A stretch of 64,000 nt of DNA from Burkholderiales bacterium. Its GTDB lineage: Bacteria > Pseudomonadota > Gammaproteobacteria > Burkholderiales > Casimicrobiaceae. Shown piece after piece: positions 44,325 through 53,530 of this stretch. Every line of letters starts with the position of its first letter. Positions within the stretch are counted from its first letter, which is position 1. The notes below the pieces were generated by a model, which was not told the origin of the DNA, searched no databases, and saw only the letters and a program-made list of their open reading frames with translations. Made by a program: the position numbers and the translations under genes. The stretch is from NCBI GenBank assembly GCA_015075645.1, contig JABTUF010000003.1:248001-312000 (forward strand). The letters are read 5' to 3'.

Positions 44325-45338
44325 TCAGACCACCCTCGCGCGGAACAGGTCGTGCAGGTGCAGCGCGCCGACCAGCACGCCTTCCCCGTCCACCACCAGC
44401 AGTTGCGACACCTTCGGCGCAGTCTCCATCAGGCCGACGCAGTCGATCGCGAGCCGGTCGGCGCCGATCGTGCGCGGCCCGGCCGTCATGACGTCGTCGA
44501 CTCGGGCAGAGGGGAGATCGCGCACGCGGGCCACCGCGCGGCGCAGGTCGCCGTCGGTGAAGATGCCGAGCACGCGCCGCCGGCGATCGACGACCGCGGT
44601 CATGCCGAGCCCCTTGGCGCTCATCTCGGCGATCGCCGCCGGGAGCGCGGCGCCGCTCTCCACCGACGGCACGGCCGCGTCGGTGCGCATGACGTCGGCG
44701 ACGCGGATGAGGCGCCGGCCGAGCGCGCCACCCGGGTGCGAACGGGCGAAGTCGTCGGCCGAGAATCCTCTCGCATCGAGGAGCGCGAGCGCCAGCGCGT
44801 CGCCGAGCGCGAGCGCCGCGGTCGTGCTCGCGGTGGGCGCGAGGCCGAGCGGGCAGGCCTCCGCGTCGACCGCCGCGTCGAGGTGGACGTCCGCGGCGGC
44901 CGCGAGCGAGCTCTCGCGGTTCCCGGTGATCGCCACGATGCCCGCGCCCTGGCGCTTGACATGCGGCACCAGCGTCACGAGCTCATCGGTCTCGCCCGAG
45001 TTCGACAGCATGACGACGACGTCGTCGGCGGTGATCATGCCGAGGTCGCCGTGCTGCGCTTCCGCCGGATGCACGAAGAACGCCGGCGTTCCGGTCGAGG
45101 CGAGCGTGGCCGCGAGCTTGCGGGCGATGTGGCCCGACTTGCCGAGTCCCGACACGACGACGCGCCCCCGGCAGTCGTGGATCCGTCGCGCCGCGTCGAC
45201 GAACGACGCGCCGAGGCGCTCGGCGAGACGGTCGATGGCGCGTGCCTCGGTCGCGAGCACCTCGCGCGCGAGCGCGAGCGCGCGTCCTGCGACGACGCCT
45301 GGCGGGGACGGGGAGGCGGGACGGTCCACGGCGGCCAA
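44325..45338 (-). CDS. kdsD: Arabinose-5-phosphate isomerase
   Basis: It makes arabinose-5-phosphate for KDO synthesis. The SIS domain shows VVVSGLGKSGHIARKLAATLASTGTPAFFVHPAEAQHGDLG and SNSGETDEL; two CBS domains follow (VADVMRTDAAVPSV..., VDDVMTAGPRTIG...). The 337-aa length uses a TTG at 45338; a GTG at 45329 gives 334 aa. A TATACT sequence on the minus strand (45338-45343) overlaps the TTG, so if it is the promoter, the GTG start would be favoured. It heads the kds-lpt-rpoN block and is divergent from the antiporter gene. Confidence 0.94.
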   Translation of the reverse strand: MAAVDRPASPSPPGVVAGRALALAREVLATEARAIDRLAERLGASFVDAARRIHDCRGRVVVSGLGKSGHIARKLAATLASTGTPAFFVHPAEAQHGDLGMITADDVVVMLSNSGETDELVTLVPHVKRQGAGIVAITGNRESSLAAAADVHLDAAVDAEACPLGLAPTASTTAALALGDALALALLDARGFSADDFARSHPGGALGRRLIRVADVMRTDAAVPSVESGAALPAAIAEMSAKGLGMTAVVDRRRRVLGIFTDGDLRRAVARVRDLPSARVDDVMTAGPRTIGADRLAIDCVGLMETAPKVSQLLVVDGEGVLVGALHLHDLFRARVV

Positions 45339-45343
45339 GTATA
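45338..45343 (-). promoter_or_regulatory. Possible -10 box of the kdsD-lpt block
   Basis: TATACT on the minus strand lies at the edge of the 75-nt spacer between kdsD and the divergent antiporter gene, overlapping the proposed TTG start. Transcription beginning about 7 nt downstream would give a nearly leaderless message from the GTG at 45329. Confidence 0.35.
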
Positions 45344-45413
45344 CGGTCCGCGTCGAAACGCGCGCGGCGGCGCCGCCGCGGGCGTGCTAACGTCGGAGCA
45401 CCGAACCGCGACC

Positions 45414-47378
45414 ATGCTCCACGCCCTTCCGCTCGTTCTCGTCCTCCTCGCCGCGGCGGTGGTGGTGGTCGTCGCCTGCCGGCTCGCGCGCCTGCCGCCG
45501 ATCCTGGGCTACCTGATCGTCGGGACCGCGATCGGTCCGCACGCGCTCGGATGGGTCGCCGACGACGAGGCCACGCGCAAGGTCGCCGAGTTCGGGATCG
45601 TGTTCCTGCTCTTCTCGGTCGGCCTCGAGTTCAGCCTGCCCAAGCTTCGCGCGATGCGCCGCGCGGTCTTCGGACTCGGCCTCGCGCAGGTGGCGATCAC
45701 CACGCTGGCGGGCGTCGCCGCCCTGTCGGTCGCGGGATTCGGCTGGCAAGCCGGACTGGTGCTGGGCGGAGCGCTCGCGATGAGTTCGACCGCGATCGTC
45801 TCGAAGATGCTCGCCGAGCGCGGGGAACTCGCGACGCCCCATGCGCGCGACGCGATCGCCATCCTGCTGTTCCAGGACCTGGCCGTCGTCGCGTTCCTGA
45901 TCGTGATCCCGTCGCTGCACGCGGAAGCATCCACGCTCGCGCTCGCGCTCTCTCTCGCCGCGCTCAAGGCGGCCGTCGCGCTGGTGGTCGTCCTCTATGC
46001 CGGACAGCGGCCGATGCGCTGGTGGTTCTCGCTGGTGGCCCGGCAGCGCTCGCGCGAACTCTTCACGCTGAACGTGCTGTTCGTCACGCTGGGACTGGCC
46101 GCGCTCACCGACTTCGCCGGGCTGTCGCTGGAACTCGGGGCCTTCCTCGCCGGGATGCTGATCGCCGAGACCGAGTTCCGCTACCAGGTCGAGGAGGACA
46201 TCGCGCCGTTCCGCGACGTGCTGCTCGGCCTGTTCTTCGTGACGATCGGGATGGCGCTCGACCTCGCGGTCGTCGGCGCCAACATCGGCTGGGTCCTCGC
46301 GCTCCTCATCGTCCCGGTCGCGGCGAAACTCGCGCTGATCGTGCTGCTCGCGCGGGCGTTCGGCTCGCCGCTCGCGACCGCGATGCGCACCGGCCTCTAC
46401 CTCGCGCAGGCCGGCGAACTCGCGCTCGTGATGCTCGCCTTGGCGGCGCAGAACCGACTTATCGACGGGGCGAGTCTGCAGATCGTGCTGGCCGCGATGG
46501 TGCTGTCGATGCTCGCCGCGCCGGTGCAGATCCAGTTCATCGAGCCGATCGTGCGGCGGCTGACCGCGAACGACTGGCTCGCGCGCGCGGCGCAGGTCAC
46601 CGCGATCGCGTCGCAGGCGATGGCCCGGCAGGAGCACGTGATCGTCTGCGGCTACGGACGGAGCGGGCAGAATCTCGCGCGGCTCCTCGACGCCGAGGAC
46701 ATTCCCTACGTCGCGCTCGACAACGATCCGCAACGCGTGCGCGAGGCCGCGGGCGCGGGCGGAAGCGTCGTCTACGGCGACGCCGGCCGGCGCGAGACGC
46801 TCGTCGCGGCCGGACTCCCGAAGGCTCGTGCGGTGGTCGTGACCTTCGCCGACGTGCCGCTCGCGCTCAAGATCCTGCACCTGGTGCAAGCCGTGCGGCC
46901 GGAACTTCCGGTCGTGGTGCGCACGGTCGACGACGCGGAACTCGACCGCCTGCTCCGGGCGGGCGCGACCGAGGTGGTGCCCGAGGTGCTCGAAGGCAGC
47001 CTGATGCTCGCGTCGCACTCGCTCCTGCTCCTCGGCGTGCCGCTGAACCGCGTGCTCGCGCGCATCCGGGCGATCCGCGAGGAGCGCTACAACCTGTTCC
47101 GCGGCTTCTTCCATGGCGCGACCGACGCCGCCGACGCCGCCGAGAACCTGCAGCCGCGATTGCACACGGTGGTGCTCACCGAGCGCGCCGCGGCGGTCGG
47201 GCGCACGCTCGACGAGGTCGCGCTCGCGGGCCTGGTCGAGGTCAACGGCGTGCGGCGGCGCGGCGCGCGTCCGGCGCGTCCGACGCCGGACTGGCGCTTC
47301 GAACCCGGCGACGTCATCGTGCTGCTCGGCCGGCCGGAGAGTCTCGCGATCGCGGAGGGCCGCTTGCTCGACGGTTGA
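45414..47378 (+). CDS. CPA2 (KefB/KefC-type) cation:proton antiporter with TrkA-N domain
   Basis: A 654-aa membrane protein: about 12 hydrophobic helices (residues 1-385) with the CPA2 stretch LFQDLAVVAFLIVIPS and FAGLSLELGAFLAGMLIAETEFRYQVE, then a cytoplasmic RCK/TrkA-N domain (HVIVCGYGRSGQNLARLLDAEDIPYVALDND) and a RCK-C part (VGRTLDEVALAGLVEVNGVRRRG...DWRFEPGDVIVLLGR). Such proteins move potassium or sodium against protons; glutathione gating as in KefC is not shown. The ATG at 45414 begins the first helix. Divergent from kdsD; mlaF follows after 36 nt. Confidence 0.92.
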   Translation: MLHALPLVLVLLAAAVVVVVACRLARLPPILGYLIVGTAIGPHALGWVADDEATRKVAEFGIVFLLFSVGLEFSLPKLRAMRRAVFGLGLAQVAITTLAGVAALSVAGFGWQAGLVLGGALAMSSTAIVSKMLAERGELATPHARDAIAILLFQDLAVVAFLIVIPSLHAEASTLALALSLAALKAAVALVVVLYAGQRPMRWWFSLVARQRSRELFTLNVLFVTLGLAALTDFAGLSLELGAFLAGMLIAETEFRYQVEEDIAPFRDVLLGLFFVTIGMALDLAVVGANIGWVLALLIVPVAAKLALIVLLARAFGSPLATAMRTGLYLAQAGELALVMLALAAQNRLIDGASLQIVLAAMVLSMLAAPVQIQFIEPIVRRLTANDWLARAAQVTAIASQAMARQEHVIVCGYGRSGQNLARLLDAEDIPYVALDNDPQRVREAAGAGGSVVYGDAGRRETLVAAGLPKARAVVVTFADVPLALKILHLVQAVRPELPVVVRTVDDAELDRLLRAGATEVVPEVLEGSLMLASHSLLLLGVPLNRVLARIRAIREERYNLFRGFFHGATDAADAAENLQPRLHTVVLTERAAAVGRTLDEVALAGLVEVNGVRRRGARPARPTPDWRFEPGDVIVLLGRPESLAIAEGRLLDG

Positions 47379-47414
47379 GGAGCCGGCCCGCTACAATGGC
47401 GGGTTCCGCCCTCG

Positions 47415-48281
47415 ATGCCCCCGAACGTGACCCCATCCTCCACGGCCCGACCGGCCGCGACCTTCGATCGCCGCCAGGCGACCGCGGTGGAATTGGCCGA
47501 CGTGACGTTCGGATACGACCGCACGCGCCCGATCCTCAAGGGCATGTCGATGACGATTCCGCAAGGCAAGGTCGTCGCGATCATGGGCGGATCCGGATGC
47601 GGCAAGACCACGATCCTGCGCCTGATCGGCGGCCAGGTGCGGCCGACGGCGGGACGGGTGGTCGTCGCCGGGCAGTCGGTGCCCGACCTCGACCGCGAAG
47701 GCCTCTACCAATTGCGCCGGCAGGTGGGCATGCTGTTCCAGTTCGGCGCCCTGTTCACCGATCTGTCGGTGTTCGAGAACGTCGCGTTCCCGTTGCGCGA
47801 GCTCACCGATCTCTCCGACGAGCTCATCCGCGACCTCGTGCTGATGAAGCTGAACGCGGTCGGCCTGCGGGGCGCTGCCGCGCTCAGGCCCTCGCAACTC
47901 TCCGGAGGCATGGCCCGCCGCGTCGCGCTCGCGCGCGCGATCGCCCTCGATCCGATGCTCGTCATGTACGACGAGCCGTTCGCCGGGCTCGATCCCATCT
48001 CGCTCGGCGTCGTGGGCCAGTTGATCCGCAAGCTCAACGACGCGCTGGGCATCACCTCGGTGGTCGTCACCCACGACGTGTACGAGTCGCTCAAGATCGT
48101 CGACTACCTGTACTTCGTCTCGGACGGGCGCATCGTCGCGCAGGGCACGCCCGACGAGGTGCGAGCCTCCGGCGACGCGTTCGTGCGCCAGTTCGTCGAC
48201 GGCGAGGTGGACGGACCGGTTCCGTTCCACGTGGCCGCGCCGCCGCTCGAGCGCTCGTTCGCGATCGGCCATGCCGGCTAG
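47415..48281 (+). CDS. mlaF: MlaF, phospholipid-transport ABC ATPase
   Basis: A 288-aa ATPase of the MlaFEDB inner-membrane complex, which moves phospholipids between the membranes. Walker A is [18 protein letters not shown], the Q-loop [19 protein letters not shown], the signature [15 protein letters not shown], Walker [16 protein letters not shown], and [12 protein letters not shown] the switch His. The first 25 residues are an unstructured extension. A TACAAT stands 17 nt before the ATG, but a -35 is lacking. It overlaps mlaE by 11 nt. Confidence 0.95.
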   Translation: MPPNVTPSSTARPAATFDRRQATAVELADVTFGYDRTRPILKGMSMTIPQGKVVAIMGGSGCGKTTILRLIGGQVRPTAGRVVVAGQSVPDLDREGLYQLRRQVGMLFQFGALFTDLSVFENVAFPLRELTDLSDELIRDLVLMKLNAVGLRGAAALRPSQLSGGMARRVALARAIALDPMLVMYDEPFAGLDPISLGVVGQLIRKLNDALGITSVVVTHDVYESLKIVDYLYFVSDGRIVAQGTPDEVRASGDAFVRQFVDGEVDGPVPFHVAAPPLERSFAIGHAG

Positions 48282-49077
48282 CGCCATCGCCGACGGCGTG
48301 CGCCGGATCGGCGCGGGAACGCGGCGCGCGGTCGCGCGGCTGGGGTTCGCGGCGCGTTTCTTCGTCGCGGTCATCGCGCACTCGCCCGCGGGCCTGCGTC
48401 GCATCCGGCTGACGCTGCGCGAGATCTACTTCGCCGGAGTGCTGTCGCTCGTCATCATCCTGGTGTCGGGCCTGTTCGTCGGCATGGTCCTCGCACTGCA
48501 GGGCTACGACGTGCTGCAGCGCTACGGCGCGTCCGAATCGCTCGGGATCCTCGTCGCCCTCTCGCTCGTGCGCGAACTCGGACCGGTGGTCGCCGGCCTC
48601 CTGTTCGCGAGCCGCGCCGGCAGCGCGATCACCGCCGAGATCGGGTTGATGAAGGCCACCGAACAGCTCTCGGCGATGGAGATGATGGCGGTCGATCCGC
48701 TCGCCCGGGTCGTCGCGCCGCGCTTCTGGGGCGGCGTGATCTCGATGCCGCTCCTCGCCGCGCTGTTCTCGACGCTGGGCATCTTCGGCGCCTACCTGGT
48801 CGGCGTCCGCCTGATCGGGATCGACGCCGGCTCGTTCTGGGGCAACATGCAGTCGGTCGTCGATTTCCGCAGCGACATCGTCAACGGGATCATCAAGAGC
48901 GTCGTTTTCGGCCTGATCGTGAGCCTCATCGCCGTGTTCGAGGGGTACGACGCCGCGCCCACCGCCGAAGGCGTGTCGGGCGCGACCACGCGCACCGTCG
49001 TCGGCTCGTCGCTCGCGATCCTCGCGGCGGACTTCGTCCTCACCGTATTCATGTTCCGCGGCGTCGGGGTGATCTGA
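48271..49077 (+). CDS. mlaE: MlaE, phospholipid-transport permease
   Basis: A 268-aa inner-membrane permease with an N-terminal amphipathic helix and about five membrane helices. The MlaE signature is present: [75 protein letters not shown]. The end [14 protein letters not shown] is typical. It overlaps mlaF by 11 nt and is followed by a 160-nt gap before mlaD. Confidence 0.95.
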   Translation: MPASAIADGVRRIGAGTRRAVARLGFAARFFVAVIAHSPAGLRRIRLTLREIYFAGVLSLVIILVSGLFVGMVLALQGYDVLQRYGASESLGILVALSLVRELGPVVAGLLFASRAGSAITAEIGLMKATEQLSAMEMMAVDPLARVVAPRFWGGVISMPLLAALFSTLGIFGAYLVGVRLIGIDAGSFWGNMQSVVDFRSDIVNGIIKSVVFGLIVSLIAVFEGYDAAPTAEGVSGATTRTVVGSSLAILAADFVLTVFMFRGVGVI

Positions 49078-49237
49078 TGGCGCCGTCGCGTCCGCCTCCC
49101 TCCCGCTCGTCCCTGCGCCGCGCGTGCTACGCTGGGGCAGACCTGCGACGGGACCGGCGCCGCGAACGATCGTCCACCGCGCGGCGCGGGCGAACCCGCC
49201 CGGCGCGTTCGCCGGTCACGTCCACGAACCCACTGCC

Positions 49238-49708
49238 ATGAACCGATCGACCATCGACCTCTGGGTCGGCATCTTCGTCCTGCTGGGCCTGGGCGCGATC
49301 CTGTTCCTCTCGCTCAAGGTCGGCAACCTGCTGCAGACGAACACCCGCGAGGGCTACCACATCGAGGCGGCGTTCGACAACATCGGCGGCCTCAAGATGC
49401 GCGCCCCCGCGAAGGCGGCCGGCGTGGTCGTCGGGCGCGTCGAGCGCATCCGGCTCGACCCGAAGACCTTCGAGGCCGTCGTGACGCTCGTCATCGACCC
49501 GCAGTACAAGTTCAGCAAGGACACGATCGCGTCGATCAACACCTCGGGCCTCCTGGGCGAGGTGTACATCGGTCTCGACGCCGGCGGGGATCCGCAGATG
49601 ATCGCCGACGGCGGGCGCATCGCGAAGACGCAGTCGGCGGTCGTGCTCGAGAAGCTCATCAGCCAGTTCCTGTTCGACAAGGCGCAGCAGCAGGGGAGCG
49701 GGAAGTGA
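49238..49708 (+). CDS. mlaD: MlaD, MCE-domain substrate-binding protein
   Basis: A 156-aa protein with one N-terminal helix (DLWVGIFVLLGLGAILFLSLKVG) and an MCE domain (YHIEAAFDNIGGLKMRAPAKAAGVVVGRVERIRLDP...YKFSKDTIASINTSGLLGEVYIGLDAGG). It forms the hexameric periplasmic ring on MlaFEB. The 160-nt spacer before it (49078-49237) contains no gene; apparent frames starting at 49124 lack similarity. It overlaps mlaA as GTGA. Confidence 0.95.
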   Translation: MNRSTIDLWVGIFVLLGLGAILFLSLKVGNLLQTNTREGYHIEAAFDNIGGLKMRAPAKAAGVVVGRVERIRLDPKTFEAVVTLVIDPQYKFSKDTIASINTSGLLGEVYIGLDAGGDPQMIADGGRIAKTQSAVVLEKLISQFLFDKAQQQGSGK

Positions 49709-50427
49709 CGATACCGTCACGCATCGGCCGCGCCGGCGCGGCGCTCGTGCTCGCGGCGGCGCTCGCCGGCTGCGCGACGCTGCCGGACGGCAGCGAGGCG
49801 AACAAGGCCGACCCGTTCGAGCCGATGAATCGGGCGATGTACGCGATCCACGAGCCGATCGACCAGCACGCGTTCCGCCCGCTCGCGCAGGCCTGGGTCG
49901 ACTACGTGCCGTCGCCGGTGCAGGCGGCGGTGCGCACGTTCTTCGGCAACATCGACGACGGCTTCTCGGCGCTGAACGGCCTCTTGCAGGGCAAGTGGGA
50001 GAAGGCCGGCAACGATCTCGGGCGCCTGACCGTCAACGTGTGGGGCTTCGGGTTCATCGACATCGCGACCGACGCCGGCATTCCGAAGGGCGAGGAGGAC
50101 TTCGGCCAGACCTTCGGCTACTGGGGCTTCCCGCAGGGCCCGTACCTGTTCGTGCCGATCATCGGGCCGACGACCTTCCGCGACGGGACCGGGCTCGTCA
50201 TCCGCGCCTACATGTCGCCGATCTACTACGCGGTCAGCGACGTGCCGCTGCGGAACGTCCTGTACTTCATCGGCGCGCTCGACCTGCGCGTGCAGGCGCT
50301 CGATGCGTCCGCGATGATCGACAAGGCCGCGATCGACCGCTACACGTTCATCCGGCGCTCGTACCTGCAGCGCCGCGAGTACCTGGTCTGGGACGGCAAT
50401 CCGCCGAAACGGGAGGACGACGAATGA
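49705..50427 (+). CDS. mlaA: MlaA (VacJ), outer-membrane phospholipid-extraction lipoprotein
   Basis: A 240-aa lipoprotein (AAALAGCATLPDG, lipid-bearing Cys23) with the VacJ domain: DPFEPMNRAMYAIHEPIDQHAFRPLAQAWVDYVPSPVQAAVRTFFGNIDD and FGQTFGYWGFPQGPYLFVPIIGPTTFRDG. It removes phospholipids from the outer leaflet and passes them to MlaC. In E. coli it is unlinked; in betaproteobacteria, Neisseria and others it lies within the mla operon, as here. GTG start overlaps the mlaD stop. Confidence 0.95.
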   Translation: MTIPSRIGRAGAALVLAAALAGCATLPDGSEANKADPFEPMNRAMYAIHEPIDQHAFRPLAQAWVDYVPSPVQAAVRTFFGNIDDGFSALNGLLQGKWEKAGNDLGRLTVNVWGFGFIDIATDAGIPKGEEDFGQTFGYWGFPQGPYLFVPIIGPTTFRDGTGLVIRAYMSPIYYAVSDVPLRNVLYFIGALDLRVQALDASAMIDKAAIDRYTFIRRSYLQRREYLVWDGNPPKREDDE

Positions 50428-51050
50428 TTCGCGGATTCGACCGGGGACGCCGCGGGATCGTCCTCGCCTCGCTCGTGGCGCTCGTCGCCGGCCCCGCGTA
50501 CGCGCAGGAGGCGCCCGACGCGCTCGTGAAGCGCGTGTCGCAGGAGGTGCTGCAGATCATCAAGACCGACCCGAAGGTCCAGGACGGCGACCAGGCGCGC
50601 ATCCGCGAGGTGGTCGAGACGAAGCTCCTGCAGCACTTCGACTTCCCGCGGATGACCGCGCTGGCGATGGGCCGCAACTGGCGCAAGGCGTCGCCGGACC
50701 AGCAGAAGCGCCTCGCCGACGAGTTCCGTTCGCTGCTGGTGCGCACCTACTCCGGCGCGCTGGTGCAGTACCGCAACCAGACGATCGACTACAAGCCGCT
50801 CCGCGCGGATGCGGGCGCGACCGACGTCACGGTGCGAACCGAGGTGGTGCGTTCCGGCCAGGCGCCGGTGCCGATCGACTACAGCATGGCGAAGGGCCCG
50901 GACGGCTGGCGCGCCTACGACGTCATCATCGGCGGCGTGTCGCTCGTCACCAACTACCGCGACGAGTTCAACGAACAGGTCCGCTCGGGCGGCGTCGACG
51001 GCCTGATCGCGTCGCTCGCAGCGCGCAACAAGGGCGGCGCGGCCAAGTGA
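50424..51050 (+). CDS. mlaC: MlaC, periplasmic phospholipid shuttle
   Basis: A 208-aa exported protein (signal ending AGPAYAQEAPD) of the Ttg2D/MlaC family: LVKRVSQEVLQIIKTDPKVQ, FDFPRMTALAMGRNWRKASPDQQKRLADEFRSLLVRTYSGAL, and DGWRAYDVIIGGVSLVTNYRDEFNEQVRSGGVDGLIASL. It carries phospholipid between MlaA and MlaD. ATG overlaps the mlaA stop (ATGA); the end overlaps mlaB (GTGA). Confidence 0.95.
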   Translation: MIRGFDRGRRGIVLASLVALVAGPAYAQEAPDALVKRVSQEVLQIIKTDPKVQDGDQARIREVVETKLLQHFDFPRMTALAMGRNWRKASPDQQKRLADEFRSLLVRTYSGALVQYRNQTIDYKPLRADAGATDVTVRTEVVRSGQAPVPIDYSMAKGPDGWRAYDVIIGGVSLVTNYRDEFNEQVRSGGVDGLIASLAARNKGGAAK

Positions 51051-51355
51051 GCGGTACGGCCCCCGCGGGAGGCTTCGCGCTCGCCGAAGGGGGCGCGCGC
51101 TGGAACTGCGCGGGCCAGATCACCTTCGACAACGCCACGACGGTGCTCGACGCGGCGCGTGCGCTCCCGCTGCCGTCCGACGGGCAGGTCGACCTCTCGG
51201 GACTCGGTCACGCCGACTCCGCGGCACTCGCCGTGCTGCTCGCGCTGCGGCGCCGCGCCGTCGCGGAAGGGGCCGCGCTGGCGTTCGTGTCGATGCCGCC
51301 GCTGCTCGCGTCGCTCGCGCGCGTCTACGGGGTCGACGAACTGATCGGCGCGTGA
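51047..51355 (+). CDS. mlaB: MlaB, STAS-domain subunit of the Mla complex
   Basis: A 102-aa STAS protein. Strands and helices follow the fold: WNCAGQITFDNATTVLDAARAL, then VDLSGLGHADSAALAVLLALRRRAVAEGAALAFVSMPPLLASLARVYGVDELI. It binds MlaF and stabilises the transporter. The operon order mlaFEDACB is therefore complete. GTG starts on both sides overlap neighbours by 4 nt. Confidence 0.92.
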   Translation: MSGTAPAGGFALAEGGARWNCAGQITFDNATTVLDAARALPLPSDGQVDLSGLGHADSAALAVLLALRRRAVAEGAALAFVSMPPLLASLARVYGVDELIGA

Positions 51356-52317
51356 CCGCGGCCGTCGACATCGTCGCTCTCGCGCGCCGGTTCGGGCCGG
51401 TCCAGGCGCTCGACGGCGTCGACCTCGCGGTCGCGCAGGGCGAGTTCTTCGGCCTCCTCGGCCCGAACGGCGCCGGCAAGACGACGCTGATCTCGATCCT
51501 CGCGGGGCTGGTGCGCGCGGACGCCGGGTACGCGCGCGTCATGGGCCACGACGTCGTCGCCGACTACCGCGAGGCACGCCGGGCGCTCGGCGTCGTGCCG
51601 CAGGAGCTCGTGTTCGATCCGTTCTTCTCGGTGCGCGAGACGCTGCGCATCCAGTCCGGTTACTTCGGGCTCGCGCGGAACGACGACTGGATCGACGAGA
51701 TCCTGCACCACCTCGACCTCACCGAGAAGGCGGACGCGAACATGCGCTCGCTCTCCGGCGGCATGAAGCGCCGCGTGCTGGTCGGGCAGGCGCTGGTGCA
51801 CCGTCCGCCGGTCATCGTGCTCGACGAGCCGACGGCGGGCGTCGACGTCGAGTTGCGCCGGAACCTGTGGACCTTCGTCCGCCGGCTCAACGCCGACGGC
51901 CACACGGTGATCCTCACGACGCACTATCTCGAGGAGGCCGAGGCGCTGTGCGGGCGCATCGCGATGCTGAAGGCCGGGCGCGTGGTCGCGCTCGACACGA
52001 CGCAGGCGCTGCTGTCGCGCAACGCGGGGCTCACCGTTCGCCTCGTCGCGCGCGACCTGCCCGACGCCTGGAAGCCGAGGCTCCTCCGCCGCACCGGCGA
52101 CACCTGGCACCTCGGCATCGAACGCCCCGCCGAACTCGAGTCGCTGCTCTCGGCGATGCGGCTCGCCGGCATCCCCGTCCAGGAACTCACGCTCGACGAG
52201 GCGGACCTCGAACAGGTGTTCCTGCGCATCATGCAGTCGGGTCCCGCCCCGGCGGCGCCCGTGGCGCATGGAAACCGGCCCGGGATGCCCACGAGCGCCG
52301 ATGAGGTGTCGTGGTGA
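51352..52317 (+). CDS. ABC-2 type exporter, ATPase (YadG-like)
   Basis: A 321-aa ATPase: Walker [21 protein letters not shown]-loop VPQELVFDPFFSVRETL, signature LSGGMKRRVLVGQAL, Walker B VIVLDEPTAGVDVELRR and H-loop LTTHYLEEAEAL. The first 230 residues and the pairing with an ABC-2 permease fit the E. coli YadG/YadH pair, whose substrate is unknown. It is coupled to mlaB by a GTGA overlap and follows mla in many betaproteobacteria, hinting at an envelope lipid or polymer role (inference). Confidence 0.92.
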   Translation: MTAAVDIVALARRFGPVQALDGVDLAVAQGEFFGLLGPNGAGKTTLISILAGLVRADAGYARVMGHDVVADYREARRALGVVPQELVFDPFFSVRETLRIQSGYFGLARNDDWIDEILHHLDLTEKADANMRSLSGGMKRRVLVGQALVHRPPVIVLDEPTAGVDVELRRNLWTFVRRLNADGHTVILTTHYLEEAEALCGRIAMLKAGRVVALDTTQALLSRNAGLTVRLVARDLPDAWKPRLLRRTGDTWHLGIERPAELESLLSAMRLAGIPVQELTLDEADLEQVFLRIMQSGPAPAAPVAHGNRPGMPTSADEVSW

Positions 52318-53108
52318 GCCTCGCTGCGGCCCCGATGCCGACTGGCGTCGGCGCTTGGACGCTGTTCCGCAAGGAGGTCCTGCGCTTCTGGAAGGTGAGC
52401 TTCCAGACCATCGCCGCGCCGATCCTGACGGCGCTCCTGTACCTCCTGATCTTCTCGCACGTGCTGGAGTCCCACGTCGCGGTGTTCGACGGGCGGGTCC
52501 GCTACACCGAGTTCCTCGTGCCCGGACTCGTGATGATGTCGGTGCTGCAGAACGCCTTCGCCAACACGTCGTCGTCGCTCATCCAGTCGAAGGTCACCGG
52601 GAACCTCGTGTTCGTGCTGCTGGCCCCGTTGAGTCCGCAGGGACTGTTCACCGCGTACGTCGCCGGCGCGATGGTGCGCGGCCTCGCCGTCGGGCTCGGC
52701 GTGTTCGTCGTGACGCTCGCGTTCGCGCCGGCGCTCATGTTCCCGGCGCATCCCGGCTGGGTCGTCGTCTTCGCGCTCCTCGGCAGCGCGATCCTCGGGA
52801 CGCTCGGGCTCCTCGCCGGCATCTGGGCCGACAAGTTCGACCAGCTCGCGGCGTTCCAGAACTTCATCGTCGTGCCGCTCACCTTCCTGTCCGGCGTGTT
52901 CTACTCGATCCACTCGCTGCCGCCGGCCTGGCAGGCAGCGTCGCAGTTCAACCCGTTCTTCTACATGATCGACGGCTTCCGCTACGGCTTCTTCGGCCTC
53001 TCCGACTCGCCGCCGCTCGCGAGCCTCGCGATCGTCGCGGGATTCGCGTTCGCGCTGGCGGGCGCGGCGCTCGCGCTGATCGGCCGCGGCTGGAAGCTCC
53101 GTCCCTGA
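52314..53108 (+). CDS. ABC-2 type exporter, permease (YadH-like)
   Basis: A permease of about 264 aa with six predicted helices. It has WTLFRKEVLRFWKVSFQTIAAPILTALLYLLIF at the N-terminus, the LVPGLVMMSVLQNAFANTSSSLIQSK stretch and FQNFIVVPLTFLSGVFYSIHSLPPAWQAASQFNPFFYMIDGFRYGFFG, both ABC-2 family marks. The GTG at 52314 overlaps the ATPase stop (GTGA); a GTG one codon earlier is also possible. bolA follows 8 nt later. Confidence 0.92.
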   Translation: MSLAAAPMPTGVGAWTLFRKEVLRFWKVSFQTIAAPILTALLYLLIFSHVLESHVAVFDGRVRYTEFLVPGLVMMSVLQNAFANTSSSLIQSKVTGNLVFVLLAPLSPQGLFTAYVAGAMVRGLAVGLGVFVVTLAFAPALMFPAHPGWVVVFALLGSAILGTLGLLAGIWADKFDQLAAFQNFIVVPLTFLSGVFYSIHSLPPAWQAASQFNPFFYMIDGFRYGFFGLSDSPPLASLAIVAGFAFALAGAALALIGRGWKLRP

Positions 53109-53116
53109 ACCACACC

Positions 53117-53380
53117 ATGGTCACTCCCGAATCGATCCGTGCCTCGATCGCCGCCGGCTTCGCCTGCGAACACCTCGACGTGGAAGGCGACGACGGGCAC
53201 CACTTCGCCGCGCTGGTGGTCTCCGCCGCGTTCGAGGGTTTGCCCCGCGTGCAGCGCCACCAGCGCGTCTACGCCGCGCTCGGCGAGCGGATGCGCGAGG
53301 AGATCCACGCGCTGTCGATGACGACGCTCACCCCCGCCGAGTGGGAGGCGCGCCGCCCGCGCGAGGCCGGCGCGCCATGA
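53117..53380 (+). CDS. BolA-family protein (IbaG-like)
   Basis: An 87-aa BolA-fold protein (IRASIAAGFACEHLDVEGDDGHHFAALVVSAAFEGLPRVQRHQRVYAALGERMREEIHALSMTTLTP). The HxRV motif (HQRVY) and the C-terminal ALSMxTLTPxEW are diagnostic. The position before murA is that of IbaG (YrbA) in E. coli, where it is linked to acid resistance and iron-sulfur handling with monothiol glutaredoxins. 150 nt without a gene follow, GC-rich with CGCCGGTTCGCC-type internal repeats. Confidence 0.9.
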   Translation: MVTPESIRASIAAGFACEHLDVEGDDGHHFAALVVSAAFEGLPRVQRHQRVYAALGERMREEIHALSMTTLTPAEWEARRPREAGAP

Positions 53381-53530
53381 GAAAGCCCGAATCCCGCCGC
53401 GGTTCGCCCGGCGGTTCGCCGGTCCGCCGCCCGGTTCGCGGGCGATGCTCGGCGCATGGCTACGCTCGCCCCCTTCGCGCTGCCGCTCCGCGCGGCATCG
53501 GCCCGGCCTGACGCTTCGCGGAACGACGTC

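Noticed and set aside
43953..45413. Upstream extension of the antiporter frame
   Set aside because: It is antisense to kdsC and kdsD, and the first membrane helix begins right at the ATG at 45414.
45242..48412. 1056-codon plus-strand frame
   Set aside because: Arg/Gly/Ala-rich shadow of the antiporter and mlaF in another frame; no motif is visible.
49078..49237. Possible extra gene or longer mlaD start between mlaE and mlaD
   Set aside because: The frame from 49124 encodes Arg/Pro-rich sequence without similarity, while the ATG at 49238 gives the exact MlaD N-terminal helix.
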